Positions 35,200 to 47,500 of a stretch of DNA of 64,000 bases are shown piece after piece. Made by a program: the position numbers and the translations under genes. The notes beneath the pieces were generated by a model, which did not search any database, was not told where the DNA came from, and saw only the letters and a program-made list of their open reading frames with translations. Within the stretch, counting starts at the first letter, position 1, and the number at the start of each line of letters is the position of its first letter. The stretch is from Iris pallida (lineage: Eukaryota; Streptophyta; Magnoliopsida; Asparagales; Iridaceae): contig JANAVB010042357.1 in assembly GCA_029216955.1 (NCBI GenBank), forward strand, positions 35,179-99,178, given 5' to 3'.

Positions 35200-38100
35200 G
35201 TGCCAGAGTTCTTGCTGTCGCAAAGCTCCCTTTGGCATCCATCACTGTCGACACCCCCCTCTGCAGCATTTTGTACACTGCCTGAACGATGAATTTCACA
35301 TATTCATCTGCGTCCGCTAGCACCTGCGGCTTCATAGCAGGGGTTGGAGGAGCTACTCCAGTCGGCGGACCGGAAGAAGAACCCGCCGACCTCAACCTGC
35401 GAGGCTGGAACCTCGGTATCAGTAGGCTCTTCATCAACAGGGCCCTGACTACTAGCCCGAGGAGCCAAGGGAACAGAAGAAGCCGGAACAGGCGTCGAGA
35501 TCGTACCCCAAGTGGAAGGAGCAACAGAGGGTTCCATCACACCCTTACCCTTCCCAAACTCGGAAGTACCACCGACGTCAGTAGTCACCTCTTCAGCCCC
35601 CAACGTGCTATCAGCAGCCAGTACCTCCCCTGGCAGAACGGAGAGATCAACACTTGTCTTCTGACCCACCCCAGGAGTCGGGACCGTCAGACGAGTCTCT
35701 TCATCAAATCCCTCTACAGGGATAGGATCTGTTGCTACCTCCTGATTGGTAGCCACCTCAGCTTCCGTCGCTGAGTCTGGGGTAGGGCTCGGCAATGATG
35801 CAGCCAACCTTCCCTCATCATAACAAGGAGGGGAATCAACCCTCTCCTCTGTTCCAACCATCTCTGTTGCCCCCGCAACAGGCTCTTGCAACTCTGGAGC
35901 AGCGAACTCCACTCCACATCATCATCACGAAGCCTCGTGTCCGCTGGACCCTCAACGTCCAAGGCCCTCACGGCAGCTGGCACCATCCCAGAAGTTGCTG
36001 CAACCTCTGCATCTCTTTCAACAAAGTCTGGAGATAGTAAAACCTCTGCAGGAACATCTCCAGGACTCTTCTCTATTAGAGACATTACCATCGGAGGGAT
36101 GCGCTCATCAGAAGAGCTTGCTACCTCCTTCGGTTTACTGACACCCGGTTTTAAAACATAGGTCTTCTTCTTCGACGATCCCTACAAGAAGAAAAGCACA
36201 AGTCACCAAAAGGACAAGATGAGCCAAAATTACGGAGGACTCCTTACCTCAGCAGGAGTTGATTCTACTGGTGGTACAGGTGGCACTCCCGTTGCCTTTG
36301 GAGTCGTCGTCTTTCTCGACCTTTTGGTACAGACGAGCCGGCTTCCGCGTCAGCCCGCCTCTTCCCAACAAGAGGATCTCTCACTGATGCTGCAGCAGCA
36401 GCCCAATATCCTGCCAATTCTGGTGGACAATATGACCGAGCCACCATCAACATGTTCGCCGTGGCCTCCAACTGAGTTCTAATGATGAAACTAGTCTTTC
36501 TATCATAACCTGGAGACGCAGTATTCATTGTGCAATACAGCTTAGCTGCCGAATACAGGATCTGTGGTCGAGGGTTGCGATACGGGCGCCGTAAACTGAA
36601 CACCAATACACCCGGTATTGTAATATTGCCAGCCCAGGGCTCCATCCAGCAAACTACCGATGAACCCAGACTGTTACTGGGATTCCGTAGCATCAACTGG
36701 GTATAGCCAAACTGGCGAGCGAACCGTCTGGGCAGATATGGCTCAGGATAACACCTATTCTGGTTCTGATAGACCAAGTGAGAAGGCCGAATACTTTGCA
36801 ACCAACGAAAACCCCATTTCGGCAGAGTAATCGTGTCTTCACCAGAGTCGACTAAATCTTGGTCAGCCTCAAAATCTTGAAGATGGGGCCGACCTTGACA
36901 ATCTCCCACCCCTGAAGGTAGGACAAAACTCTCCTGCAAACGGGGACGCCAGTGTGTAACCACTTCCTCTTGTAGAAGCGGCGGATAAAGACATCTCCTT
37001 CAACATTATCCTCCTCCGGACCTGGACTCATCACGTTCGGATGATGCAGAATCAGCCATCCCATAAGATAATGGAATGGCAGTTCAGCCCGGGAAAAGTT
37101 GTCATTTTTATCTCTCTCCTGGATCACGTCATCAGCAAAAGTCCTCAAACCCCGCAACAGGTTACACACCATCGCGGGAAGGAGAGCTAAGGGACGTCCA
37201 AAAACCAACTTTATGGCAGGCAAAATAAGGTTCCGGTGTACCCTCTCCACTGCACCAGATCCGCCCGCAAACACACAATCTCGGAGCCATATCATCAAGT
37301 ATGCCGTCAGCACCGCCTTAGACGACATCCGGTGCGCACAGTGCCAGAAGCAGCTATACGCATTCTCGCCACTTTTATTGGAACGAGGAGTCCTCTCGTC
37401 CAACCGGCTTATCTCAGAAGTCATTTTCGCGGGTTTCAGCCCTTGCGGAGTCGTAAACCTGATCCTCGAGGGGTCCGCCAAATCCTGATTGAAAACATAA
37501 TCCCTCCAAGCAGTTACATGAGGCTGGGTCTTGCCTTTGTCCTTCCGGTGCATCAAATAATGATGGCTCGCCACTTCTTTGAAAACGGCCATCATCTCCG
37601 AGTCCTTATTCTCCAGAACCTGGATCTCTTCATTCGACGGGAAATATTCTTCGTACGGTTCTGAGCCCCAGGAAAGCTTGGACACTTCGTACATCTCGTG
37701 GAGAGCCAACCCCAACTCCCCCACTGGAGTATAGAAGGTGCCAGTCTGGGTATTGAACAATTCCAAGAGTGCAAGGAACATAGGCTTATTGAGATCCACG
37801 CCAGCCTGTGTGGCACGGATAGCGGCCGTCAGCCCAATCTCCTTAAGCTCAGCCTTGAACTTCGAAAGTACCAAAATGGTCAACTCGTCCCACCTCGAGA
37901 TATGATGACACCAACCTTCGACCCTAAAGCCACCTTTCGGATACGTGACCCTCGATGTCAGCCTCCGACTTGCGAAGGTTGAGGTACTGAAGGCAAAAGT
38001 GTCATTTCGGACTTCACTGTAGAGGCTCCCAGGACGCAAAGTTCGGCAACTGAATGAGGGACCGGTTCGTAAAGCAGCCAGGGTATTCCTCTGATTCGAG

Positions 38101-39073
38101 GTAGCATCAATCAAAAGAGCACCCCCAGGGCTCCCCCCTGAGAGGGAGTAAGATCCCAGGGCATCCTTCTCTTCGAAACTAAACGATAGAAGGCCGTCAG
38201 CGGCAACTGGCGGTCAAGTTGTCGCATGTACAGTACCATACCTTTTGCAGAAAAGAACCAGTCTTCTTTGACCTTCAGTATCTTCGTTTCAGTGGAGATC
38301 AGGTGGTCACCGAACAAAAAGGCAGGTTTTAAGAAGGCCACTCCTCGGATTCAGCAGATTTTAGTTTTCCGCTCTCCATCATACTCTGGAGGAAAATCGG
38401 CAACTGGTTCTGGATATGCAGCACTCTCTCAGGAGGTTAATCCTGTAAGATAGCACCCTTGGCAGGGTTGACAACCGCCTCGTCAAAATCAACTCTCATT
38501 TGACAAAGGAAAGCATCCAGAAGGACCTCATTCAGCAAAGGAATCATCATCGATACTGCCATAACAAAAATCAAAAGTCAGGCAAAAAGACAAGCTGTAT
38601 CAAAGCAACCTGGCGCATCATCAGGGTGTAAACCCATGCGCCTCAGTGATAGGCTTTGGTGCATCATCAGGGTCGAAACCCATGCGCGTCAGCAAGAGGC
38701 TTCGGCGCAATCAGGGTATGAACCCATGCGCGTCAGCAAGAGGCTTCGGCACATCATCAGGGTGTAAACTCATGCGTATTCGCAGTTAAACCTCGGTGCA
38801 TGATAAAGGCCTAAACCTATGCACGTTGGCGGGGTAAAACCTCGGTACGGACAGAAGTCCATGCGCATCGGCAGAAGAAAGTTAGGGCACACCAACTTAG
38901 TCGTATGATCCAAGGATCGTCTGAACAAAGAAAGTAGCGGAAGAGACGACACCCACCCGTCACAGCGGGTCGAACGTCGGCCGGAGTCACAATGGTGATA
39001 GGAGCATCCTCCTCGGCATACTCTGCGGCTCTTTTCCCTTGCCAGCACCACCGCGAGAAGTCTTGGGAGCCAT
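35200..39073 (-). pseudogene. Antisense gene of element C, 5' part (PMD-like domain)
   Basis: Opposite in strand to gag-pol. A plausible start ATG is at 39073 (MAPKTSRGG...), followed by a likely intron ending in GGCAG near 38561 that holds ATGCGC tandem repeats. Coding blocks follow at 38560-38111 and 38114-36852 in shifting frames. The latter has 'SRWDELTILVLSKFKAEL', 'TGTFYTPVGELGLALHEM' and 'WGSEPYEEYFP', a pattern like the plant mobile domain (PF10536; the MAIN/MAIL1 and transposon-borne family). Further blocks are 36963-36265, then acidic/Ser-Thr linker segments (36091-35304) leading into the CACTA insertion and the coiled-coil tail at 24701-25301. Several frame slips and stops show decay. 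Extra antisense ORFs in this position are known in Tat-lineage elements; the PMD assignment is by pattern only. Confidence 0.6.
38600..38875. repeat. ~47-50-bp tandem repeats rich in ATGCGC
   Basis: Units of the form 'catcatcagggtgtaaacccatgcgcctcagcaagaggcttcgg' recur at about 38610, 38658, 38703 and 38750, then decay. They lie in the presumed first intron of the antisense gene and share the ATGCGCC heptamer with the LTRs and gag. Confidence 0.7.
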
Positions 39074-39167
39074 TTCTTTGAGAGAAGAAAAGTTAGGGTT
39101 TTTGAAGAAGAGCTCTAAAGAAAACAAAAGCAATGAGAAGAAGAAATCTCTCTCTCCATCTCTCACC

Positions 39168-39177
39168 TATTTATAGG
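39168..39177 (-). promoter_or_regulatory. TATA box of antisense gene in element C
   Basis: The minus strand reads CTATAAATAG, about 95 bp upstream of the ATG at 39073, followed by a GA-rich 5' leader (minus-strand GAGAGATGGAGAGAGAG). This spacing suits a plant core promoter dedicated to the antisense gene. Confidence 0.55.
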
Positions 39178-39424
39178 GCTCGGTCGCACGCGTGAACCGA
39201 TGATGTGTGATCTTAGCCGTCGCCTCGGGTTCTGTGAAAAGATAACCACAAATAAAACCAAAAGATCATCATTAATCTTTTTTGTTTACCGAGGCGTCAT
39301 CATTTGCACTAACTGAGCGAAGCATGTGCCCCATCACTGATGCGCGGAGTATCTATGCGCCCCGACGGTCATGCGCCTCCACTACCATGCTTCTTATTCA
39401 AAGTATTCTAAAACTTATCCAAAA

Positions 39425-39448
39425 GTTTTGAAACTTTGAAGGGGGTCT
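39425..39448 (+). other. Polypurine tract of element C
   Basis: The sequence 'gttttgaaactttgaagggggtct' directly precedes the 3' LTR. Its gaaggggg core is the expected plus-strand primer. Confidence 0.8.
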
Positions 39449-41661
39449 TGTAGAAGCATGGAATTTCAGAACCAGAAAGTCTATGCGCCAGACAACATGT
39501 GCCAGAGCTTGGACAAAGTACTTCACAGCAAAAAGAAACAAATATAGACATTAAAAGAGGATTTTTTATTCAACATATAAAAGTCGATTACATGTCTAAG
39601 AAAGACTGTACAAAGGAGAATTTCTACAAAGAAAAGATCCTAAGTCTACAGCCAGCAGCCAACATGCGCCCTCAAGTAGGCACAGCAATCAACAAGCGCC
39701 CTTAGCCAGGCACATCCCACCATGCGCCCTCAGCAAGGCGCATCCTTTCAGCAGCTCAGATATGTGCATCCTCAGTTATGTGCATCCCTTCGGCAGCTCA
39801 GTTATGTGCATCCCTTCAGCAGCCCAGTTATGTGTCGCTCTTCCAGCCAGGCTCATCGCCGACTAAATGCTTCGACTAATGAAGCATTTATTGAGCAGAA
39901 CGAGGGTGGCAATCAACCCTCTAGCCAAGGAAGGAAAAAGAACCACAAGCTAACCTGTCGCCAGGGAAGGCTTCGAAAGAGCCTCCAAACACCAAGGAAG
40001 ACCGTGATCGAAATCGCGGCCAAATGAGCAGCTTTCAACACAACCAGAATGGGCTACACCCATTTTGAAGGAAGAAAGAGCCACCAAAGCCGCAGCACCG
40101 CCATTTCGATCTACGGCTCTTCCTGCACAACGAAGACGAGGCTCGAATATCCATATCTTTGGATGCAACAGGCACCTTCTGCCTGCCTCAGAAGCCCTCG
40201 ACTCCGACTTTTGGATGTAACAGTCACCTTCAAGTGCATCAATGAAGACATTGTATCGCATCTTCACCCTCGGGAGCATCTCGTCAATAGAATGCATTCG
40301 AGTACACAAATTCATATCGGAAGGACGTGAGAGAACGAGAAGCAAACCTTCTCTCCATGCCACTATTTATAGGCCGGGCAAATTAAACCCATGCGCCAAG
40401 TGGATGGCTTTCCGAATTCCGTGCAATGAATTTGCATTAAATGGATGAACCGGACGCTTCGAATTCAGCCAAGTCAAAACGGCTATTTAAAGCATTCGAA
40501 GAACGTAACAGTCGCACCATCAAAGACGTCTCACGAAGCAGATATGTCGGCCAGACCGTACGTCACACAGACGTGCCCTTCAACATCAAGCGCATCACAC
40601 AGACGCGCCTTTCAGCACCAAGCGCATCACAGGGGATGCGCCCCCATGCGTCCCCATACACCTAGTGGAACGCCAACCGACGCGCCCACTCAGCTGTCCA
40701 TCGAATGTCACAAACATTAAATGCTGAACTGACAGAGTTGGCAGCACGCCTCCCGAAGTCTGAACAGTCGGCAGCTTTTTCAGAAGACGAAGCATCGCCA
40801 TCGTCAGCGTCATCATTACTTCCCTCCGATGGCTACTGCCACGTGGCCACTCAACCATCTCGCATGCGCCTCCGCAGCAATGTGCCCAAATCTGCATGTA
40901 CCTCAAAAGCCATGCGTCTCAGACTTTTTATTGATCCCTAAAGACAGAAGAAAAGTCACCAGTAAAGCTCTGCATGTGCCTCAAAAGCCATGCACCCAGA
41001 ATGGTTCGTGACTCCTAAAGGTTACGAGCCAAAGTCTCCTCATGCGCCCAATTTCAGGCGCATCCTACCAGATCATTCCCCACCAAATCCGAGATCTTCG
41101 AGCCATGGGTCGATGACACGTGTCCTTTGACTCAACTCATCCAAGATCTCAGCAACAGAAAGATCTTCTTCTCTGCTACGTGCCGGCTCACAACAGCAAC
41201 ATGAAGAAGTCAACCCCTCGATCAGGGCGCATCGTCCATGCGCCTCCATCAGCAATCAACACGTGGCATCCCCGCGTACAGGTACATCCACATGCGTGCA
41301 TGAGTAGCTAGCCTGCAGACTATATAAAGAGAGGGACCATCTCCTTCTTCGAGACCTACGTACACACACGTACCTACCTACAACGAACACACAGAGACTT
41401 CACACCACCAGAGAGGCAGATACAGACACTCAACGTCTTCTTTCTCTCAGCAAGCTCCACCACCCAGAGCAATCCAGACCTTCAGAGAACCGATAACCGT
41501 CGTCAGATCGTCAACGGAGTCAACACATTACCACTCACTCCATCGGCACAAGGGACCCAGATTAAACAAAAGTGTACTTCTAGGACTACGTCTAAGTCCT
41601 ATATTGTAACACTGTTCTATTTGTATTAAAATTTACAATCAAAGAATTTTAATGGCAAACA
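39449..41661 (+). repeat. 3' LTR of element C
   Basis: 2213 bp, the partner of 13206-15412, beginning TGTAGAAGCATGG and ending GGCAAACA. It keeps the plus-strand TATA (41321-41327) and the minus-strand TATA (40363-40372). Antisense transcription from the latter would run out of the LTR toward the antisense gene start at 39073. Confidence 0.92.
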
Positions 41662-41666
41662 ACGGG

Positions 41667-42684
41667 TTGTAACTTGGGTTCCGGAATGGTTTCCTATGTT
41701 ATTTGGTTTACGGATTGTGACTCGACTTTCGGGATAGTTTCTAAGTCATTATATAATTGTCGTTCTACATGATTATCACAGGCTCTAATGCCCTAGTTAC
41801 ATAACATGCTCACAAGTTTCAGTTATCTAACATGCTCACATGTTCTACTTACCGTACATGTAATCATGTACCATTTCTCTTACATGGTTTAGCTATGTCA
41901 CAAGTTCTCTGTTTAATTCACAAGTCCACAGTTTACATTATGTCACATGTTAATTACTTTATGCTCCAAGATGCTTTACTTATTGTCTTTCTAGGTTCAG
42001 GATAAGTGTATTGGTAATGCACGAGTCTTGATCTGCTTTTATTTAATTATATCTCAAACTATTTCTATGTTAGCTATTGCTGGTTTTAGTTCATAGTTTG
42101 GCTTCCTTTGTGGTACTTGCTATTTGGGGGTCTGACCCTACTGGTTTTGTTTGGCCAAATCTGATAGACCAGAGGATCTTTTGTACCATCTACTCGACGG
42201 TGACTATCCGGAGCACAAGAGTACCTGAGTGGGTTTCATGTTTTATTCTTCCACTTGATATGTACATTAGTCTTTTGTGGCATTTAGCCTCCGAGCACGT
42301 GTTTAGCTCATATTTTAGTTCTGGATATTTAGCCTACGGGCCTAAACATGATGTGCGTATTCTAGACTATAGCTAGAGCTTATCATGTATGACTATTACT
42401 CTTGCTATCTTTATTTTGGATGACTAGCTTCATGATCATCCATATATAACTGGTTTGGGACGCTTTACTATTGTATGTCTGATGATCATACTTCTTACTC
42501 CTTGTATAATTGTATGTGATTGAGATACCTAGGATTGCTTGACCTAGGATCAACTGTTGGCTTGTAGAAGTAATCCCCATGTCTTGACAGCTTATACATT
42601 ATTTCAGAGTACTGGTGTACTTTAGAATTGCGTAGCTGACCTTGTCCGTCCCCACTTGCCAGTATTCTGGTTCTAGGGGTGACA
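41667..42684 (+). repeat. 5' LTR of element B, right part
   Basis: Continues the LTR interrupted at 13205 (next bases ttgtaacttggg match 47060 onward of the 3' LTR) and ends GGGGTGACA. The 3' LTR has an extra ~150-bp internal unit here: 'ctaagttctgttcaggagaa' occurs twice, near 47012 and 47169. Confidence 0.85.
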
Positions 42685-42927
42685 CAGATTTTAGTGGTGG
42701 CCCATACAGGTCTGATTTATCAGATATATAGGGGTTACTGATTTGGCTATCTCAGTCACAATTATCCCTTATTGATATCCTTCGTATTATTTTCTATCTC
42801 TGATCCTTTGACTTGATATTTGCCTTGATCGTTGATCTCTTCTGTTCCCTCAATTTGATCCTTGTGTCCTTTAACTTTCAGGAACACTGTTCCTAATCCT
42901 TCCGATTACCTTGTTTGGGTTCTGCCG
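42685..42927 (+). other. Leader of element B
   Basis: Starts with 'gattttagtggtggcccatacaggtc', matching the post-LTR leaders of A and D. The conserved TGGTGGCCCA(T)(G/A)CAGG may be the primer site, but I could not match it to a specific tRNA. Confidence 0.5.
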
Positions 42928-43996
42928 ATGGCAGGTCAGCAATCTTCTGTCAGGCTAGTTGTGGAGGATCAGTCTCAGCATCCAGATGCAGAGTCAAAAG
43001 TTGACTCGAGGGCAGAGATGTCAGTCCATCCCGATCATCCAGCTGTGCCCGTACAGTCAGTAGTCCGAGCGGAGGTAGTTCCAGATCAGCCCGATGTACC
43101 TGCACTTATAGGGATTATCAAGGAAATGATGGAGTCACAACAACGACGAGATCTTATTCTCTAGCAGAGTATTCAAATGTTGATAGACCGTAGTATGCAA
43201 GGAGTACCAGAGGAATTTTAAACTGAGGACTTGCAGCCAGGAGGTGGATCCAGGCTGTATCAGTCATCCAGCCAGTCAGCATATCGAACTCGACCTACCG
43301 TAGAGGCAGTACGAGAGCACGAGCATATACTAGAAGGACCAAATCTAGAACTGAAGGTCGTAAGAGTACCATTCACCCATATCTGGCTTTTTACCCCGAC
43401 GTCCATCACAAGTACCAGCAGACCAGCGTCCATACCAGCACCAGGAGTTATCAATCGTATGTTCCTTCTGTGGAAGGGAAGGGCACACTCATCTTACTTA
43501 TCGAAGGGCTAACCTTCTATGTTTAGCATACGGATCACCAGACCACATGATAGGGATTTGTCCCCGAAGGAGTTCAGGTGGATCGTCATCCTTCCAGTCT
43601 TCCAACCAGCAGGCACCAGCGCCGGTTCAGCAGCAGCAAGCTCAGAGGCAGAGAAACCAGCAGTAGTATCAGGCAGAACAAGCCTGTACCTATTATGGCA
43701 AGATGGGGCATCTCAGATCAGTTTGTCGGACAGCCAATAGGTGATGCTTTCGCTGTGGAGCAGAGGACCATTCAATTAGCACTTGCCCATATCCGACATC
43801 TCGAGGAAGACCATCTACACCAGATATACTACCGCCATCCTTTCAATCACTTCCACCATCACCTCCCGTAGTGGATGAACAGCTACGGCCAATACTAGAT
43901 GTTCAACCATTGGCACAGTACCCACCACCATCGCGGGCTCAGAGGATCAGGCAGCTCAGAGCACAGTTGTATGCGCAGTCCCAGGAGCAGCTGTAG
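42928..43996 (+). pseudogene. Gag-like gene of element B with four zinc knuckles
   Basis: Starts MAGQQSSVRL at 42928 and is broken by TAG at 43162, a TAA near 43219 and a shift to frame 2 before 43460. From 43460 one frame shows four CCHC-type units: C-SFC-GREG-H..., C-LAY-GSPD-H-MIGI-C, C-TYY-GKMG-H-LRSV-C (43685) and C-FRC-GAED-H-SIST-C (43745), three with one Cys changed to Tyr, arranged as two tandem pairs separated by a Gln/Ser/Pro-rich linker. Stops interrupt at about 43664 and 43742. A Pro/Gln-rich tail ends at TAG 43994-43996. No capsid homology was seen. Zinc knuckles bind and package element RNA. Confidence 0.72.
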
Positions 43997-44139
43997 TATC
44001 TGTATGAAGGTAATACATTAGGAATCTCAGGTACCATCTTTATGGCTTTCTTTCAGTTATAGCCTTGGATCTGTCTTTCAGTAGCAGGCTAGGTAGTGGC
44101 AGTATATCTTGGGTTCTTGTCGGTGGCCTTGTGTTCCTC

Positions 44140-44400
44140 CGATATCAGGAGTACAACGGTCGGCTTGACTTATTCGATGAGTGAATGTGAGTTTCTCATC
44201 CCACTCTTCTGCCTTCGAATTTTGAGATACATGATATCTATCACGTGTCTCGACTACGAAGATACGTCCGAGGTAGAGTCCTGTCTTAGACTAAGTCATT
44301 GGTACCGACTTACTTTGAGACTTGACCCTTATCTATTTTGGAGTCAGCGTAGGCCAGCGAGGACGTTGTTCCCTACTCAACTGACTCAGGAGACATATTT
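44140..44400 (+). pseudogene. Remnant integrase tail of element B
   Basis: A degenerate reading includes 'FEIHDIYHVSRLRRYVRGRV' near 44220-44280, which lines up with the HDVFHVSQLRKY signature at the end of Ty3/gypsy integrases, followed by stop-riddled sequence up to about 44400. Protease, RT, RNase H and the integrase core are absent. B is therefore an internal-deletion derivative of an autonomous element. Confidence 0.6.
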
Positions 44401-44595
44401 GTTCGTATGCCTCCAGCCCTTCTTTATTGTGGTTGTGTTATATGCATTTATTATATTACTGTTGCCTTCATTTACTTATATGCCATGCTTCGTTTTATGG
44501 AGATAGTTTTATTTTCTAGAGCTTTTGTTTTGGTTATCTTGTTCGACTAACTTTAGGAAATTTCGAAGACAGAATTTTTCTAAGGATGGAAGAGT

Positions 44596-47500
44596 TGTGA
44601 GACTCGTCTCATTGTATCGGTATTTATAAACGGATACGTATTTTTGTACTATATTTATATTTTCTTGATTTTCGGAACGCTTTAAATTTTTTTCCAACTT
44701 ATAGATTTTCTCTTTGACCGGCATATCGCCAGTATACCATTATATACCGACGGCATGCCTGTCACTCCCATTTTCTGTTATACGTATTTTCAGTATACGT
44801 ATACGAAATTCTGGCCCTTGTCAGGTGACCCGTATTTAGACTTGTCTTCTTAGCCTTGCTTTGGTTTAATTTTGACTTGGTTTAATTTGGTTTGGTTCAA
44901 CTTGGCATGACTTGGTTTGGGTTGGTTTTAGATGAGAAGGGTTTTAAATAAAAACCAACTTCTCTCTGCCCTCTATTATTTTTATTCTCTTCATCTTCTT
45001 CCTCTTCATTTTCTCCTCCAACCTAAGGCAAGTACATCTTCCCAAATGTTAGACAAATGTTATTTGTCTGTTCTAAACTCTTCCTTACATGATTCTAAGC
45101 ATCTTTAGAACTTGGAGTTTTTGATTTTCATGGGTGGTTCTTGTAGATCTAAGTTTGTAACATTTTCGGTTTTTCTTGGTTTTGATTTATCAAACTTACT
45201 TGTTTTCGAAAACTAATTGTTTCTTATGGTAGAGAATTTAATTCTACACAATTTTGACCTTTAAAAAGTTAGATTTTGACTTATTTTGAGGAAGTTATGG
45301 CCAAAGCAAGTTTTTGACATCTTCTATGTTCATCTATCCTGAATCTGGCATGGACGATGAAAAGTGCCGCATAGTGCAGCCTGCCGCATAGTGCCGCATG
45401 GTGATGCAGCCTGCCGTGTAGTACAGCCTGCCGCATAGTGCAGCCTGCCGTATAGTGTCGCAGGGTGACGTAGTCTGCCGTATAGTGCAGCCTGCCGCAT
45501 AGTACTGTATGGTGATACAGCCTGCCGATAGTGCTGCATAGTGCCGCAGAAGGCCGCATAGTGCCGCAGAATGTCGCATAGTGCCTATTTTGGTTGTTTT
45601 ATGTCCTATTTGGCTGATTTGTGGCTAGAATTTCTTTCAACTCCCAACATAAAAGTTTTAGATCTTTGTCTTGGCTTCAAGAATCTTCTTATTTCACTTT
45701 AATAGGAGATCATATGCGATTGATAACTTCAATCATAGTTTTGATCTTTTGGGCATGTTTTCTGTACTTGACATTTTTGAGGTTTCCTTCGACTGTAATA
45801 AATTTTCATCATAATTAGATGACTTTGTACAGTTAGAGAATAATTGTACCCCCTTATATTCTTAACACTAGCACATATTCAATTATTATTTATGTCAACT
45901 AGTACTTTTAATTATTTCTTCTCCCATGCCATGATATGTCTTTATCAAATTCTTTCCTACATGCGATCCTTGTTGCATGTTTGTTTTCTTAGATAGTGGC
46001 CCGTTGGGGTGCACTCATGTTTTATGTCTTTTCTTCGCTTTGTATGCACTTACGTTATATGTCACTTCTTTGCTTGCATGATGGTGGCCCGTCGTGGTGC
46101 ACTCATGCTACACGTCTCTTCTCTACCTATACTAGATAGTGACCCGTTGTGGTGCACTCTGGTACATTTTTCTTTTTTACATGATGGTGACACGTCGTGG
46201 TGCACTCTTGAACGTCTCTTTACATGCTAACATGATAGTGGCCCATCGTGGCACACTCTTAACAAGCAACCTTAGCATGATAACTCTTGATAGTGGTCCG
46301 TTGTGGCGTACTCTTGTTATGACAACCTAATATGATATGTATAATCAAGATGCTGTTACGACGGCTATTCTCATTGCTAATATAAATCTTTTGGACATCG
46401 TGGTTGAATGTATTGTGTATGCATGAACAAGCTACATGTCTCGTCTGCATCATGTCTAGGACATGAATTCCTGGTTACCACGGTCAGGGATTCATATTGA
46501 ATCTGACTAGGTTAATGACTAGATTGATCAAGTAGTTCATATAGAGAGATTTTCCAGTTACAGGCGATCCCGTTATCTGGGCGCCTCAAGTGGACTTGTG
46601 GCCTGCCAACGAATAGGACGCATTTCCAGCACATTGTCATGTGTTGCACTCCCAAGTCACCTAATAACTCTCTTAGGGTACATTTGTCTCCTGGGAGATG
46701 TACCCATTACTATATGTACATGGGATACATTTGTCTCCTGGGCGATGTATCCACTATAAATTCTTGTAACTTGCATCTGGATAACCTGGATAGCTGCAGG
46801 GCTTGTGACTGTGGGAATATCTCGTTGCATCTTGTTAGTAACTAGGCTTGTAAAACCCTAGTTAGCTAATTTATCAAGCTGTACTCATTGCTTGGCCGTG
46901 TTTGATGGATGGAGTCAGTCTAGTCTAGTCTAGTTTTGTCTAGGCAGTGTCCGTATGCTTATTTCAGTACATTGTTGTTTATGCTTTACTTTTGTCGATA
47001 AATGATTAAGGGCTAAGTTCTGTTCAGGAGAAGGGTTACAACCCCAGTCCTTGTTTGGTTTACGAGTTGTAACTTAGGTTCCAGAATGGTTTCTTAGTCA
47101 TCTTGTCATTTTTCGTATTCAGTACTCACACGTTCTATATGATCCTTATGTTGTACAATAATTAGAGACTAAGTTCTGTTCAGGAGAAGGGTTACAACCC
47201 CTGTCCTTGTTTGGTTTACTGGTTATGACTCGACTTCCGGGATAGTTCCTAAGTCATCCTATAATTGTCGTTCTACATAATTATCACAGGCTCTCATGCC
47301 TTAGTTACATAACATGCTCATAAGTCTCAGTTATCTAACATGCTCACATGTTCCACTTACCGTACATGTTCGCATGTACCATTTCTCTGACATGGTTTAG
47401 CTATATCACAAGTTCTCTGTTTAATTCACAAGTCCACAGTTTGCATTATGTCACATGTTAATTACTTTATGCTCCAAGATGCTTTACTTATTGTCTTTCT

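Larger units (their letters stand above)
13206..41661 (+). mobile_element. Element C: Tat-lineage Ty3/gypsy retrotransposon (hosting a CACTA element)
   Basis: Flanked by the 5-bp duplication ACGGG (13201-13205 and 41662-41666), with LTRs at 13206-15412 and 39449-41661. Excluding the 9.9-kb CACTA insertion it is about 18.5 kb. Order: LTR, primer site, gag-pro, RT-RNase H-aRNase H-integrase, hairpin array, antisense gene, polypurine tract, LTR. The second RNase H (aRNH) and the CX2HX4HX4C Gag motif place it in the Tat lineage (the group with Ogre, Retand and Grande). Multiple in-frame stops show it can no longer move by itself. Confidence 0.9.

Noticed and set aside
44096..44506. 136-codon plus-strand reading after the element B Gag remnant
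   Set aside because: A different frame here matches a decayed integrase tail; this reading has no family pattern.
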